Assembly (NCBI GenBank): GCA_933228675.1
Contig: OW121741.1
Span: 73,776,629-73,840,628 of the forward strand
DNA: 64,000 nt
Reading direction: 5' to 3'
Origin: Stomorhina lunata
Taxonomy: Eukaryota; Arthropoda; Insecta; Diptera; Rhiniidae
Under the pieces are notes generated by a model, which worked only from the letters and a program-made list of their open reading frames with translations, ran no database searches and was not told where the DNA came from. Positions 21,529 through 34,500 of the stretch are shown in pieces; position 1 is the first letter of the stretch; every line of letters starts with the position of its first letter. The position numbers were made by a program, and so were the translations under genes.

Positions 21529-24030
21529 AACGGTTAACACCATTAAATTAAGCTTACTTAATTTATCTTTAACCACTAGATCTACCTTTTATGGGTGAAA
21601 AATCGAGCACAGGTTATTATGGGTTTCCCAAAATATTTGACGTCCTTGAAGATTCTCCTAAGCATATGCAATAAAAAATGTATTATTTGTAAAAAGTTTA
21701 CTTTTTTGATTTCCAGAGTGTTTACTTTTTTGAGTCCCAGAGTTTTAACTAGAACACCCAGCAGATTACCACGAAGAAAAAATTAGATCGATATCTCTAA
21801 CTTCTTGGTCGTACCTGCGACTTAGAATGAAAAGATTTCGACAAAAACCCAATTTTCCCCCAAAGTTATAAAAAAATCAAGTAAATTGTTATATATTGTT
21901 TTATTTTTATTGCTTCAATAGTTAGAAATAAATATAATAAATTTGGTTGAAATCGAATGTCATTAACCCTATCATTACCAGGTTCAAAAGTAAAATTTTT
22001 AAAATATTAATTTTTTTTGAAAAAAAGGGTACTAGAAATTAAAAGTCGATTTAAAATTAATTTTATTATCATATAGCAGAAGTCTTGGGGAGCTTAAGTT
22101 TTGAACATGGAAAGCCTGGCTTTTACTGGGGTGGCGCAATCATCCATCAAAGTAGGTCACTTCAGACTATAAATCACTTAAAACGATATATAGTTGTCAT
22201 TTTCCCACTGATTTGAATAATCATACTAAATAATAAATACTTAGGTCAAGATTTACAAAAAATATCTCGACAAGCATATCCTATCTCTTACGGTTTTGAA
22301 GATATTCGACCTCAAAAATTAAAATTTTCAATTTTTGTTCCATACTGCACCTATTTTTTACTAATATCTCATCTATATATAACCCGATTTTTTTGATTTA
22401 AAGTTTTCTAAAAATGAACAAAATTTTGAATATATTACAAGCAATAAGTGTATTAAAAGCTTTACTAGTTATATTTCAATGAAAATTCATAAAGTCGTTC
22501 AAAGGCGCCTTTAATAACAATTTACATACAAATTAACCCTTGTGTACCCATGGGCTCAAGATGGAAGAAGAACAAACAATTTCAAAAACGAAATTATAAG
22601 CTTTTTTGTAATTGATATTTTGACCCACTTCCACCAAATTTTTACCACATATAGAATAAGTTATATAAATTTTTATAATGCAAAATAATAGTGTACATGC
22701 GTATACACTATTGTTTTTTTAAGTGGACGAAATTTCAATATTTTAATGTTCTTGTGTACAATATTTAAATATATTTATATTTTGGTAATTTTTAAGATTT
22801 TTTTAATATTAATGTCTTATTTGACTTAATACAACTACAAATTTTTCGCTAAAATAAATTTCAATTATTCGCTAAAATCAACCAATCCAATTTTTTCAAT
22901 TATTTGGCTAATTATTTAAAATAGTTAAAATGATTTCTAATTAAAATATGTTAAATCCATTAAATAAACCAATAAAACTTAATTAGTTTCTATTAAAGGC
23001 CTTTGACCTGACCTTCATTTTACTGCAAAACAAAAAAAAACTAAAAAAATTTCCACACATTTGGAAAAATTCCTAACATGTTTTTCACTCAATGACCTCT
23101 CAACCTAAATTGAAACAATTGCCAGCCAACAATAGATTTGAAAATATTTAGAAAAAATCCTCAGCAAATAATTTCAATTTAGCATTCAAAAATGCCACTG
23201 AACTCAAAGCAAATAAAGCCTAGAAATGTTTAACAAAATTTGGTCAGAATAAAATGGCAAATCAATCTATAAATTTAATTAAAATTAATTAATTTGCAAT
23301 GAAGTTTTTGATTATGTTAATGTTATCTACGAGTGTTATAGTGAATGTGCTTTAGATTATTTTGGTCTAACCTTCATTTGGTACTACGCAGCTTTTAAAT
23401 TTGTTAAATGTTAGAAGTTGAAATTTACTTCGTAATTAAGTATTTAAAAAGTAAAATCTACTGTTTTTCATTATTACAAGAAGTTTAATTTCCTTCTTTT
23501 TTAGAATAAGTACTCGGAACATAAATAATCGATTTTGTAATAACAGGATTTCCTTTATGTAATCTTGATAACTGTTGTTTCATATCCTGGTTCTGGTACT
23601 TTTATAACATGATTTTATTTATTACTTTTTTTTTTGTAAATAAATTGTTAGGGAAGACTATTTTATTAGGCTGGATCAGGAAAAATTATTTTGTTAAGAT
23701 GAGTCTTACTTGATTTGTGCTCACAGCAATATTCTCTAGTCCTAGTCAAGGTTGACTATATCTATTCTTCGCTGATATGTAATAACTAGTAAGATGCGAT
23801 GAAAAGAGATTATGTTATATGAGCTACTATTTACTAAATAGGATGACTCTGTAAGAAATAAATTACCGGAAAGTGACTCCCATTGATCTTTTGCGTACTC
23901 TATATCATATTCTATATTATAGTCTTTATCATAGTATATAAAAGTATATGTTATTTGAGCGATATAACCCACCTCAATGTCATTATCATGGTCTAAATAA
24001 TAGGCTATATCATTGTATACAATACAGTCT
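21529..24030. other. Intronic DNA, nothing recognised
   Basis: Long AT-rich stretch of intron 1. The open frames at 21595-21786 and 23972-23742 have no recognisable domains. No RNA gene, tandem repeat or terminal inverted repeat was identified by eye. Confidence 0.45.
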
Positions 24031-25870
24031 ATGCTATACGAGTATAGTCTTTCCTAAAGCCTATTTAAAAGCCCATTTCATACCATATTCATTATCTTCT
24101 TAATATATAAAAATTAATGCTACTTTTCGTTGTAATTTTATACATAACTCAAGAACGGGCTCACCTATCCAAACCAAATATTTAGCCTTTGTTCCGACTA
24201 TTTAGTAGATAGTTTATGTGAAGTTTGCTCAAAATCGGTCTAGCGGTTCTTTAATTATCACATTTTTTGTAACAAATTACTTAGTATTTTTTTTTAAATT
24301 CATGGAAATTTTTTAGAATTTTTTTAAAATCCATGGAAATTTTTTATATTTACATATTGTCTAAATATTTAAAAATTATTGTCACTTTTTGTTTTAATTT
24401 TATAACTCAAGAATGGGCTCATCTATCTAAACCAAATGTTTAGGCTTTGTTCCGATTTAGCAGATAGTTTTTGTGAAGTTTGCTCAAAATCGGTCGAGCG
24501 GTTCTTCATTTATTACATTTTTTATAACAAATTACTAAGTATTTTTTCAGAGTTTATGAAATCCATGGAAATTTTTTAAATTTACATATTGTCTAAATAT
24601 ATAAATATACATATATGTACATAACTCAAGAACGGGAGTGCCTAACCAAACCGAATATTTAGGCTTCCTTCCAACTATTTTCTTCTTCATTTATCACTTT
24701 TCAGAAGATAGATTATGTGAAGTTTACTCAAAATTGGTCGAGCGGTTCTTCATTAATGACATGTTTTGTAACAAATTACTTAGTATTTTTTTTAAATCCA
24801 TGGAAATTTTTTAGTATTTTTTTTTAAATCCATGGAAATTTTTTATATTTACATATTGTCTAAATATTTAAAAATTATTGTCACTTTTTGTTTTAATTTT
24901 ATAACTCAAAAATGGGCTCACCTATCCAAACCAAATGTTTAGGCTTTGTTCCGATTTAGCAGATAGTTTTTGTGAAGTTTGCTCAAAATCGGTCGAGCGG
25001 TTCTTCATTTATCATATTTTTTGTAACAAATTACTAAGTATTTTTTAGAGTTTTTAAAATCCATGGAAATTTTTTAAATTTACATATTGTCTAAATATAT
25101 AAATATACATATACATAACTCAAGAACGGGAGTGCCTAACCAAACCGAATATTTAGGCTTCGTTCCGACTATTTAGTAGATAGTTTTCGTAAAGTTTGCT
25201 CAAAATCGGTCGAGCAGTTCTTCATTTATTACATTTTTTGTAACAAATTATTTTTTTTTAGAGTTTTTAAAATCCATGGAAATTTTCTATATTTACACAT
25301 ATTTTATTATATACTAGTTTCCATATATTGTATAATCTCTATAAATCATCTTCTTATATATCTGTGGCAATATGGAAGATTAGCTTAAGTCAACGAAAGA
25401 GATAATTGAGTTAAGGTTTTTATTGTAATACAGAAGCAAAGTCGCTTAAATGTCTGTTTTAAAAAAATCGGGGTTTTGTCAATTTTATGTACGTTTACTT
25501 TTTAGCTTAAGGTTTTTGCATCAGTAAGGGCCAGTTCAAGGCAAATTTCAGTTTAGAAAAAGAGCTTAAGTAGAAGAAACGTAAAATCTTCTAAATTTAA
25601 CGATATTTTTTTAAAATATTTATCCTTTTTACATATTAATTCATAAATTATTCGCAGAAATGAAGCAGTAACTTCAATTTTCGACTGAAGTTATTCTTCC
25701 ATATTGTCACAGATGTATATATAAACAATTGATCATGTTATGATCTTTAGCAAAGTTGTTGCGCATGAACCAACGAAAGTTTCTATGTTTGTACGACCAC
25801 TTGGCGACAGGTCGCGCCACTGAAAATTACTCAAAATTAATTTAATCGTAAACTGCGCATTTGATCATGC
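24031..25870 (+). mobile_element. Helitron-like element with internal tandem units (copy C)
   Basis: It starts with CTATACGAGTATAG and TTTCCTAAAGCCTATTT as in copy A, in the same orientation. Five or so internal units carry CCAAACCAAATGTTTAGGC, GCTCAAAATCGGTCGAGCGG and AAATCCATGGAAATTTTTTA. The distal module with TGATCATGTTATGATCTTTA and CGCGCCACTGAAAATTACTC (about 25725-25850) is separated from the rest by a 355-bp inserted element at 25360-25714. No coding capacity. Confidence 0.75.
25360..25714. mobile_element. MITE (355 bp) nested in the Helitron-like element
   Basis: Terminal inverted repeats ATCTGTGGCAATATGGAAGA (25360-25379) and its inverse at 25695-25714 match at 19 of 20 positions; a weaker match continues inward for about 12 bases. 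Comparing with copy A, which lacks it, shows the host element continues on both sides, so this is an insertion. The flanks are alternating AT, so the target-site duplication cannot be read with certainty. There is no transposase. Confidence 0.85.
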
Positions 25871-27360
25871 TATGTTGAAAAATATAGGTATAAAAACCGA
25901 ATAAGAGTAAAAGCAGTATACTCACTTTTTTATGGGACTTATCAAAAATACCTTGCCGTATGGTCTTCAATTTATGGAATTACAACAGTCTTTGATTGAA
26001 AATTAGTTTTTTTCTACCTATAGTCTCTTATTGCAATCTAGTCAGGTCATGGTCTTTTACTTTTTGATAATTATTCTAATTTTTAAGGACTAGTCTTATT
26101 TCTACAATATGCGCATATTTTTGTATGCTTGTTAAAATCTTCCAACAGCTTAAACCCAGATACAATTACCGGAAGTGACACACTTTTGAGTTGGAATTTT
26201 TTGCTTGTTTTTGGGTTGAAATCTATAATGGCCTTGAAGTAACAAAAATTTTAAAACGCAAATGAGTTAAGGTAAATTTACAAGGTTGATAATTACAAAG
26301 GTTTTGGAATTTAAGAAGCTTAAATACTTATGGGTTATTTGTGGTATTGATTTCTTGTAATTTAGGTTGATCCATTTAAGTATTAAGGAAATTTTATTTG
26401 CAGAAAAAATTGAAGGTAAAGGAAAATAAATATGTTTTCTATTCTAGATTTTATAATTTTTTAATTAACATCAAACTCAATCCTTCAATTAAAAAACCTT
26501 TTGTATTTGTTTATTTTGCCTGAAGCTTTTGTTTTCGCAAAAGTTGAATAAACAAATAATGTATGAACTTGAAATTTATTTCAACAATTTTAACACGATG
26601 TCGAGGTATATTTAAAAATATTCCAGTGGCTGATTCAGAAAAAATTTATTAAATATTATTACAAAATATTACATAAATTTAATGTCATAAATGTAATAAT
26701 TCGTCAAGGGTTTTAAATTATAAAATAAAATTATGAAATTCCTGTTATAATGAAATTTTTAATTATTTGTTGGAAAATATGTTAATCTGTTTCAATTCCT
26801 TTAAACAATTGACTTAATTTGTTGTAATAATTCTTTCAAAATTTACACCAAAAAGTAAGATAAACTCTTTGCTAAATGACTTATGAAGACTTTTAAAATT
26901 TTTCATTTCACCAAAATTTTTATTGGAAACAAAGTCCATTTGATGAATTTAAAAGCACAAAATTTTATCAATAATGAGATAAAAACAGAGAAATTTGCAC
27001 AAGTTTCTTTTCTAAAATAAAATTCTGCTATTTTTAACTTCATGAAATGTTATGACATGAAAATGTCTTAAATAGTCACTTATTTCCAATAGAAATGTAA
27101 ACATTGTCAAATTTTTCTAAGTGTATTTTTTTTTTGCAATTTGCGTCATTTTAAAAATGATGCAGCTTAAAATGCGCCATAATTAATTTAATTATAACGA
27201 GGGGTACTACTTATTATTCGGGAATCCCCGCTTTCAATATCGATCGAAAACTCACAAAAACTCAAAAACTAAGATAAGCAGCCTTTGCTGCCAGGAGCCG
27301 AAGACTTTTTGTAATTTTCGTAAATATAACGATCATTTAAAAATTAGTGAAAATTAACAC
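25871..27360. other. Intronic DNA; MITE-end remnant near 27235
   Basis: No gene seen. At about 27234-27253 the phrase CAATATCGATCGAAAACTCA matches the terminal inverted repeat of the MITE at 53444-53737 (GCATTCGATATCGATCGAAA). It lies about 110 bp before the next palindromic array. Confidence 0.5.
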
Positions 27361-28030
27361 CAAAATAGAAATATTTTTCTATGGAAAAATTTTCATAAGA
27401 AATATTTTTCTATAGAAAAATTGTCATAAGAAATATTTTTCTATAGAAAAATTTTCATCATAAATATTTTTCTATAGAAAAATTTTCATAAGAAATATTT
27501 TTCTATAGAAAAATTTTCATAAGAAATATTTTTCTATAGAAAAATTTTCATAAGAAATATTTTTCTATAGAAAAATTTTCATAAGAAATATTTTTCTATA
27601 GAAAAATTTTCATAAGAAATATTTTTCTATAGAAAAATTTTCATAAGAAATATTTTTCTATAGAAAAATTTTCATAAGAAATACTTTTCTATAGAAAAAA
27701 TTTCATAAGAAATATTTTTCTATAGAAAAATTTTCATAAGAAATATTTTTCTATAGAAAAATTTTCATAAGAAATATTTTTCTATAGAAAAATTTTCATA
27801 AGAAATATTTTTCTATAGAAAAATTTTCATAAGAAATATTTTTCTATAGAAAAAATTTCATAAGAAATATTTTTCTATAGAAAAATTTTCATAAGAAATA
27901 TTTTTCTATAGAAAAATTTTCATAAGAAATATTTTTCTATAGAAAAATTTTCATAAGAAATATTTTTCTATAGAAAAATTTTCATAAGAAATATATTTCT
28001 ATAGAAAAATTTTCATAAGAAATATTTTTT
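27361..28030 (+). repeat. 31-bp palindromic minisatellite, ~21 units
   Basis: Period 31. The unit is ATTTTCATAAGAAATA plus the palindrome TTTTTCTATAGAAAAA. Units are nearly identical; exceptions are scattered single-base changes and the edges. It lies within intron 1. The palindrome core is the same as in the unrelated-looking arrays at 8.2-14.4 kb and 42.9-56.4 kb, while the linker differs. Confidence 0.97.
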
Positions 28031-28679
28031 TTTTATTCAAGACAACAACCACTTTAACTTTAGTTAAGTCTAAGTTTCATATTTTAGCGAAATTTTTAAG
28101 TTTTGGATTTAATTTAACTTTTTTATTTACTTTTGTGTTCGATAAAGTGACCGATTTGTTTAAGTGTACTATTTATTGCCTTATTTTTATAGCCAATTTT
28201 TTGGTTTTATTTTTATGAGATCTGTATTTATTTTTAAAATATATTATATATAAATAAAAAAATTAAATATAATTAATGGCATTTTTTCGAGCGTCATTCA
28301 TTCATACATTTGTCACCTTTTTTTTCAATATTTTTCTTCTTTGCAATAATATTAATTTAAAAAAATCTCTTTTAGGTTTTTATTATAATTATTTTCTTTT
28401 TGGGTATTTTTATTATTTTTTGAAAATGAAAATATTATGACTAATTTGCGTATTTCCGCTTATTTTAAAGGCAAATTATTTTGAAAAATTTTTCCGCAGA
28501 ATTTAAAGAGATTTTCTCAGAACTCAAGAATAATAATAATAAATAAATAATAATAAAAATTTGGAAAAATTTATTTTGTCAACTTTAAAGGCAAAGAAAA
28601 CAAATTCCAAATTTGGCAAAAAAAGTCATACAAAAAATTTAATGATTTTCTAAATTAATGAAAGCAAATGCAAGTTATT
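28031..28679. other. AT-rich intronic DNA with short microsatellite
   Basis: Only AT-rich DNA, with an AAT/AAAT microsatellite at about 28530-28558. No gene. Confidence 0.5.
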
Positions 28680-29540
28680 AAAAGCAAAATATTCCTGTCG
28701 ATCTTATTTCTCTAGTTATAATCGTTTTCTTTACTTAATGAAATAATAAAGATTTTCTCTTTAATATCAAAATTGATTTTAAGTAAATTTTGATTTTTAA
28801 AATTTACTTAAAATCAATTTTCATTTTGACAAAAAGTCCTAAAAAATCTGTAAGATCTAGGAACTTAATTTCTTACCGGTTAAATAGAACATTTTATCTA
28901 GATTATTTAAGCAGAAGAAATTTTTCAAATCGGTTTATTATTTTTAGAGTTATGAACATTTTAAGATAAACGAATATGTTATAATTCACAATAAGAGCGG
29001 TTGTTGTCTTGGCTACATGAGAATTGACGACAACTCCCATTGATAGTGCTTAATTTCTTACTAAAGCTACTAGGGGCCTATCTACACATTTCGATAAGTC
29101 AGTCCTATGGAAGATACCTGCAGCTATGGAGTTTAAGAACCGATTTCGACCTATTTCAATTCCGTTAGTCCAAATCTCTTTTTGGTTCTTATTATTATTT
29201 TTTCACCATTCTTTTATCCCATCATTCTTATTTCTCTAGTTATAGTCCTTTTCTTTACTTAATCAAATAAAAAAGTTTTTCTCTAAAATGTAAAAATTTT
29301 TCTTAAAATCAAACTTTTGACAAAAAATCCTGAAAAAGCTATAAGATCTAAGAACTAGATTTCTTACCGGTTTAATAAAGCATTTTATCTAGATTATCTT
29401 AGCAGAAGAAATGTTTCAAATCGGTTTATTAATTTCAGAGTTATGAACTTTATAAGAAAAACGAAAATTTCATAATTTACAATAAGAGCGGTTGTTGTCT
29501 TGGCTACATTTACAACGACTCCAGTTGATAGTGTTTAATT
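28680..29540 (-). repeat. Two diverged units of the GCGGTTGTTGTCTTGGC family
   Basis: Two units (about 28690-29060 and 29220-29540) share TCTAGTTATA.TC.TTTTCTTTACTTAA, TTATCTAGATTAT, CAAATCGGTTTATTA and AAGAGCGGTTGTTGTCTTGG in the same order. The same family lies inverted at 33366-34500 and 35940-37080. Confidence 0.8.
28769..28821. repeat. Perfect 23-bp hairpin with 7-base loop
   Basis: The arm at 28769-28791 (AAAATTGATTTTAAGTAAAT plus TTT) is inverted without mismatch at 28799-28821. It lies inside one unit of the surrounding repeat family; the neighbouring unit near 29290 does not keep both arms. Confidence 0.9.
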
Positions 29541-29699
29541 ATGTATTATTTCAATTCATTTAAAATGAGGCTGTGAAGGACCAAAACAGTTACTTTGATA
29601 AGTCAGTCTTATAGCAGATTAACTGTCTAGTTTTCGACCTATTTCAATAACGATGGTCCGTATGTGACAAAGAAAGTTCCAAAATTATATAAATTAAAC

Positions 29700-31220
29700 T
29701 TTTAGGCCATATATATTTATATATATATATAGGTGGGTGCTAGACTAATATTTTTATTAGTTTTAAACCTCAATACAAAGCCAAATATACCTAAAAATCA
29801 AAAATGGTTGTTGTCTGAGATGTATAAGCCTAGACATAACAAAAGCGTTGTCATAAAAGTGTTCTTGCTCTATTCTAAATATCTCGGAAAGTACTCAACC
29901 AATTTATATGATTCCTTTAACCAATTTTAGGGAAACATATCATTCTTCTAATTTTCTATCATTCTACTAATTATGTATCATTCTTCTTATTTTGTAGCAT
30001 TATTCTAATTTTCCATAATTTTTCGAATCTTCTAATACAAAATCGAATTTACCAAAAAGTCATTGGTTGTTGTCTAGGATGTCTAAGCATAGACATAATA
30101 AAAGAGTTTTCGTAAAAGCGTTCATGCCCTATTCGATATATCTCGGAAAGTAATTAACTAATTTATATGATTCTTTCAACAAATTTTAGGAAACTTATTA
30201 TTTTCCTAATGTCGACCCATTTTGATACAGATGGCACTAAAAGGTAACAAAATGTCCCAAATTGTATCCAAACTGGGCTTTGAATAAAGGCTATATAATG
30301 GTTTAAAACTTCAATTTAAAACCCAATATATCATAAAGTAATTGGATATTGTCTAGGATGTATTAGCAAAGACCTGAAAAACGTATTTTCATAAAAGTGT
30401 TAGTGGTCTATCCTACATATCTCGGAAAATACTAAACCAATTTTGATGATTCTTTTAACAAATTTTAAGAAAATATATCATTCTCCTGGTCTTCTATTAT
30501 TCTTCTTATTCTCTATCAATCTTCTAATACAAATTTTAATATACCAAAAGGTATATAGAATGCGTTATGTATTTACATAAAAAAACGAGTTTTTGTAAAA
30601 GTGCTCGTGCTCTGCCCTTCATATCTCGGAAAGTACTCAACCAATTTATGTGATTCTTTTGACAAATTTAAAGAAAACATATAAATCCTCTAATCTTTAT
30701 CATTTGTCTTATTTTCTATCATTCTTTTAATCTTCAAAATTTTGGAAATTTCAAAATTTTCCACCAAATTTTCAATCCAAAATTTCACTCATTAACTTTT
30801 TATTTATTTTCGATATAATATTTTCAAAAATTTTCAAAAAAAAATGTACTTTTCTTTGTTTTTTTCATGATCTAATTTTAGTTTTAAGATAACAAAATTT
30901 TGTTTCAAAATTGATTTCGACGACAAATACGAAAATTTATTATCTTTTTTCGCACGTTTATTTTGTTTGTATTAAGATTTTTTTCGTTTTAGAATTTTAT
31001 CACTTAGTATCCGAATTTTGGAGTGTTTTATATACTTAATTCTTATTCTTTTATTTATATGACTCTTCTAATACCAAACCAAATACACCAAAAAATCATT
31101 GGTTGTGGTCTAGGATATATTAGTTTTCATAAAAGTGTTCGTGTTCAATTCTACATATCTTGAGAAGTGCTGAACCAATTTACATGATCCTTTCGACAAA
31201 TTTTAAGAAAACATATCAAG
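29700..31220 (+). repeat. Diverged ~290-bp tandem family, four to five units
   Basis: GGTTGTTGTCT(G/A)GGATGT-type phrases, AAAGTGTTCGTG, CATATCTCGGAAAGTACT and CAACCAATTTATATGATTC recur at about 29800, 30060, 30345, 30580 and 31100. Each is followed by pyrimidine-rich ATCATTCTTCTAATTTTC. A dipteran-style dispersed repeat is likely. The open frame at 29733-29930 is part of it. Confidence 0.7.
30735..31045 (+). repeat. Direct-repeat copy 1 (pairs with 35265-35560)
   Basis: The phrases TTCGACGACAAATACGAAAA, TCGCACGTTTATTTTGTTT, TTAGTATCCGA and GAGTGTTTTATATACTTAAT occur here and in the same order at 35265-35560. The two copies are about 4.5 kb apart and bracket the mariner remnant and coding exon 1. 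Confidence 0.8.
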
Positions 31221-32385
31221 CTCTTAATATCTGAAGGAATTAGGAATTTTAGGAGTTTGGTGGTTATAACATTAAGGTTATAAGCCTAATATTTATATGA
31301 AAATTTTCAAAAAAAAAAAAAAAATTGAAAATTAATTTATTTGAATTGATTTAGGTGCTTTAAACAAATGGAGGGCCAATCTTTTATAATATAGACAAGT
31401 TTATTTTTTCTAGCACAGTGTAATATGTCTTTCAAAACCACTTTCTTTCAAACTATTTGTTTATTTAAAAATTTATTCATTAGACAATTAAAAACTCTGC
31501 AGGGAAACTAATAAATGCCTTTCTTTGCAAGTATTTAGATACAGAATTGTATACATTTTCTTTGATAATTTGGAAAATCCCCACATTTAAAGAAAAAATC
31601 AGAAGAAATAAGAAAATTCTTTGCATAACAAAACAAGTGGAATTTTTTCTAAATGCAATACTAAAAGAAAAATAAACCTACAAAAGTTATTAAATGGATA
31701 AATGATGACATAAATGAAAAACATTAAAATAGATTTTTTTCTCTTGTAATCACAAACGATTTCCAATCAAAAACTTTAAAGTTTTTCTTTTTTGCCCATA
31801 AAAATTAGTTTCTAGAAAGTGAAAAAAAGTTTTGCAACCCAGTCTCCTCTGGGTTATGTAGAAAATTGTATAAATTGTGTAAAATGTTCTCAGAACTTAA
31901 GCGTTTTAAAATAAGAAGTTTAAAAACTAGGAAAAAAATCGATTTTATGGGTAAAGAGTTGACGTGTCGTTGGTATTTTAAGCATGACAGATGGGAACAG
32001 AGCATGAAGTAATGTTGAAAGAAATTGAATGATTTTATTTATGTAACATGGGGTTATGAAATGTTTTCTTAACATTTTTATGAAATTATAAGGAATTGTT
32101 ACCTAACGATATGTGCAATACCTTTTTTTAACTTTTTTCACTCTGACTCAATTTAGAAAAGGGGGCTTTTCACTCATGAATTTGATATTTGTCGCCTTCT
32201 TAAAATTAAGCATCGTCCATTGATTAATAAATAAAAACTCTTTAGGAGGACTATTATAGGACAAATCTAGAATTTTTCTAATACTACAAACTATAAGAGC
32301 GTTATTGATCATAACTGACTTGTTTCAACACCTACGAGTTATGTTCAATTATATGTCATGTCCATTTCTAGATTAGGGAACATAC
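31221..32385. other. Intronic DNA, nothing recognised
   Basis: AT-rich sequence without a supported feature. The frame at 32005-31805 has no recognisable motif. Confidence 0.45.
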
Positions 32386-32429
32386 ATGCGCCATCTATTG
32401 TCAGCTAGACAAGTTTTTGTTTTGCAGAC

Positions 32430-32530
32430 AGTTTTATGTCTTTTACATCGACGGCGTGTTATTGCTGTAGGTCTTTCTGCTCGAACCCAGGCTAAATATG
32501 ATATTTTATGCTTAAAAGTAGTCATGCTAT
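32430..32530 (-). repeat. tRNA/SINE-like fragment with B-box-like core
   Basis: On the minus strand, TTTTAAGCATAAAATATCAT leads into GCCTGGGTTCGAGC. The same two blocks, similarly spaced, occur at 57340-57385 (minus). GGGTTCGAGC resembles a tRNA-type RNA polymerase III B box. No convincing A box or cloverleaf, so it is at best a SINE-type relic. Confidence 0.45.
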
Positions 32531-32849
32531 CAAACTTATTCGCTTCTGCGAGAAGCGAATTTTACATACGAACATTACGGTTTAAGATCAAATTTTCTTT
32601 TTAGTGTATTGTTTTGTCTACTGGACAATTAACTACGAAGGGACTCCAACATATAGGCGAGAAGGGAGCTCCAACATATAGGCGAGTATTGAGTAAGAAA
32701 GTTAGAATTTCGGGAACTAGTTCCCTCATTTCGTTAGTGCACATGAGCGCTTTTTTTCATTCCTGCACTCGGTCGATAAGCTCCATTGTTTTGAAACATT
32801 TTTATGACATTGTGATGACAAAATAATGGAGGATCAAAGCATATGCGCT

Positions 32850-33340
32850 CGAAAGTATGAGTGGATTCAAGTTCGAACTAAACACAACAAAAGTCATTTC
32901 ATTATGGATCGTAGAACTTCAAAGCTAATGGTAGACTATTTTTTAGGAGAAACTGAAACCGTTCGAACCGAAAAGTGAACCGAAGTCGACTATTTGGGTC
33001 TTCCAAAATAAGCAAAACCTAACCAAAGTCTTACGGGCTTGAATATTTCTATGCAAAAGCCCCCAGTTTCTTCGGAAAAACTGGAACTACCTCAATCGTA
33101 CCATAGGTGAAGCGTAAAATGGTAAATTCTATATGAAATACAATAATTTGTTTGCTAGAAGTCTTAGAAGAACTAGGAAGACCAGTCGCGAAAAACGATT
33201 CATTCTCCACCACGACAATGTGAGCTTATAGATATCGGCTCAGACCAGGGACTGATTGATCACTCGAAACCTTTAGTTAATGAGTTGTCCGCATTATAAT
33301 ACTGATTTGGCATAAGATAACTTGTTCCGAAAGACATACA
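32850..33340 (+). pseudogene. Decayed mariner-type transposase
   Basis: From 33181 one frame reads TSREKRFILHHDN followed by (stops shown as x) xISAQTRDxLITRNL and LMSCPHYNTDLAxDNLF. This is the catalytic end of a Tc1/mariner transposase: HHDN holds the second catalytic Asp, and the TDLA segment matches the SPDLAP.D block of DD34D mariners, where the final Asp has become Asn. At least four stops interrupt it. The same frame upstream gives NGKFYMKYNNLFARSL, resembling the region before the second Asp, but stops and frame changes prevent reading further. Terminal inverted repeats were not found. Lies inside intron 1 opposite to the host gene. Inactive. Confidence 0.8.
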
Positions 33341-33365
33341 TATATGCTTTTAGACATATTCACGA

Positions 33366-34500
33366 TAGATCCATAGAACCCAAGACAACAACCGCTAAAA
33401 TTTACGTTTTTCTTTAAATGTCCATAACTCTTGAATTAACAAACAGATTTAAAAGATTTCTTCTGCAAAGATAATCTAGATAAAATGTTGTATAAAATTA
33501 ATAGAAAATCAAGTTCTTAGACTCTAAAGCTTTTCCAGATTTCCATAGAACCCAAGAAAACAACCGCTCAAAATTTACGTTTTTCTTTAAATGTCCATAA
33601 CTCTTGAATTAACAAACCGATTTAAAAGATTTTTTTTTGCTCAAATAATCTAGATAAAATGTTCTATAAAACTAATAGGAAATCAAGTTCTTAGACCTTA
33701 AAGCTTTTCCAGATTTTTTGCTAAAACTTAGATTTTTGGCAAAACTATGAAATTTATGAAAAAAATTTTCTATATGATAAAACGATAAAAAAGATATTTC
33801 ACTAGTGAAAAATTATTAAAGGGAAGTCAAAATAATATTAAGAAAATAATGTTTTAAAGATTCTAAGTTCAGGATGAAGGACTATTAACTTGAGTTGTTG
33901 TCTATGCTTATGATAAGATAAAAACCGCTCTTTTTATAAAATACCAGATTTTCGTTTTTCTTTTAACGTTTATAACTCTTGAATCAACAAACCGATTTTA
34001 AAGATCTCTTCTGCAAAAAATCATGATAAAATGTTCTATAAGACTGGTTGTAAATCAAGTTCTTATACCTTAAAGCTTTTCTAGATTTTTAGCAAGAACT
34101 TTGATATTTTTCAAAACTATGATATTTATGAAAAACTTTTTTGTTATTTGATATAAAATGAAATATAATTAAATAAAATCATAATAGGCGGGGGAAATCA
34201 ATTATATTGAGATTCTAAGTGCTCTATAGAGCATTATCAACTTGAGTTGTTGTCTATGCTTATGCAGCCAAGACAACAATCGCTCTTTTTATAAAATACC
34301 AGATTTGTGTTTTTCTTTAAATGTTCATAACTCTTGAACTAATAAACCGATTTAAAAGATTTCATTTGCAAAAGTAATCTAGATAAAATGTTCTTTTAAA
34401 CCCATAGGAAATCAAGTTCTTAGATCCTACAGTTTTTTCAAAAATTTTGTCGAAACTTCAATTTTAAATAATATTTAAAAATTTTTGAGAAATTCTTTTA
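33366..34500 (+). repeat. Diverged tandem family (CAAGACAACAACCGCTC), ~4 units
   Basis: Units begin near 33380, 33550, 33910 and 34260. They share CAAGACAACAACCGCTC, TTTTCTTTAAATGT.CATAA, CTCTTGAATTAACAAACCGA and AATCTAGATAAAATGTTC. The first two lie 170 bp apart and are nearly identical. Orientation is opposite to the units at 28680-29540. Confidence 0.85.

Noticed and set aside
32830..32930. Jockey-type reverse transcriptase fragment (GFKFELNTTKVIS)
   Set aside because: Resembles the GFKF..NKTK region of some non-LTR reverse transcriptases, but the match is about 13 residues with no YxDD or other neighbouring motif.
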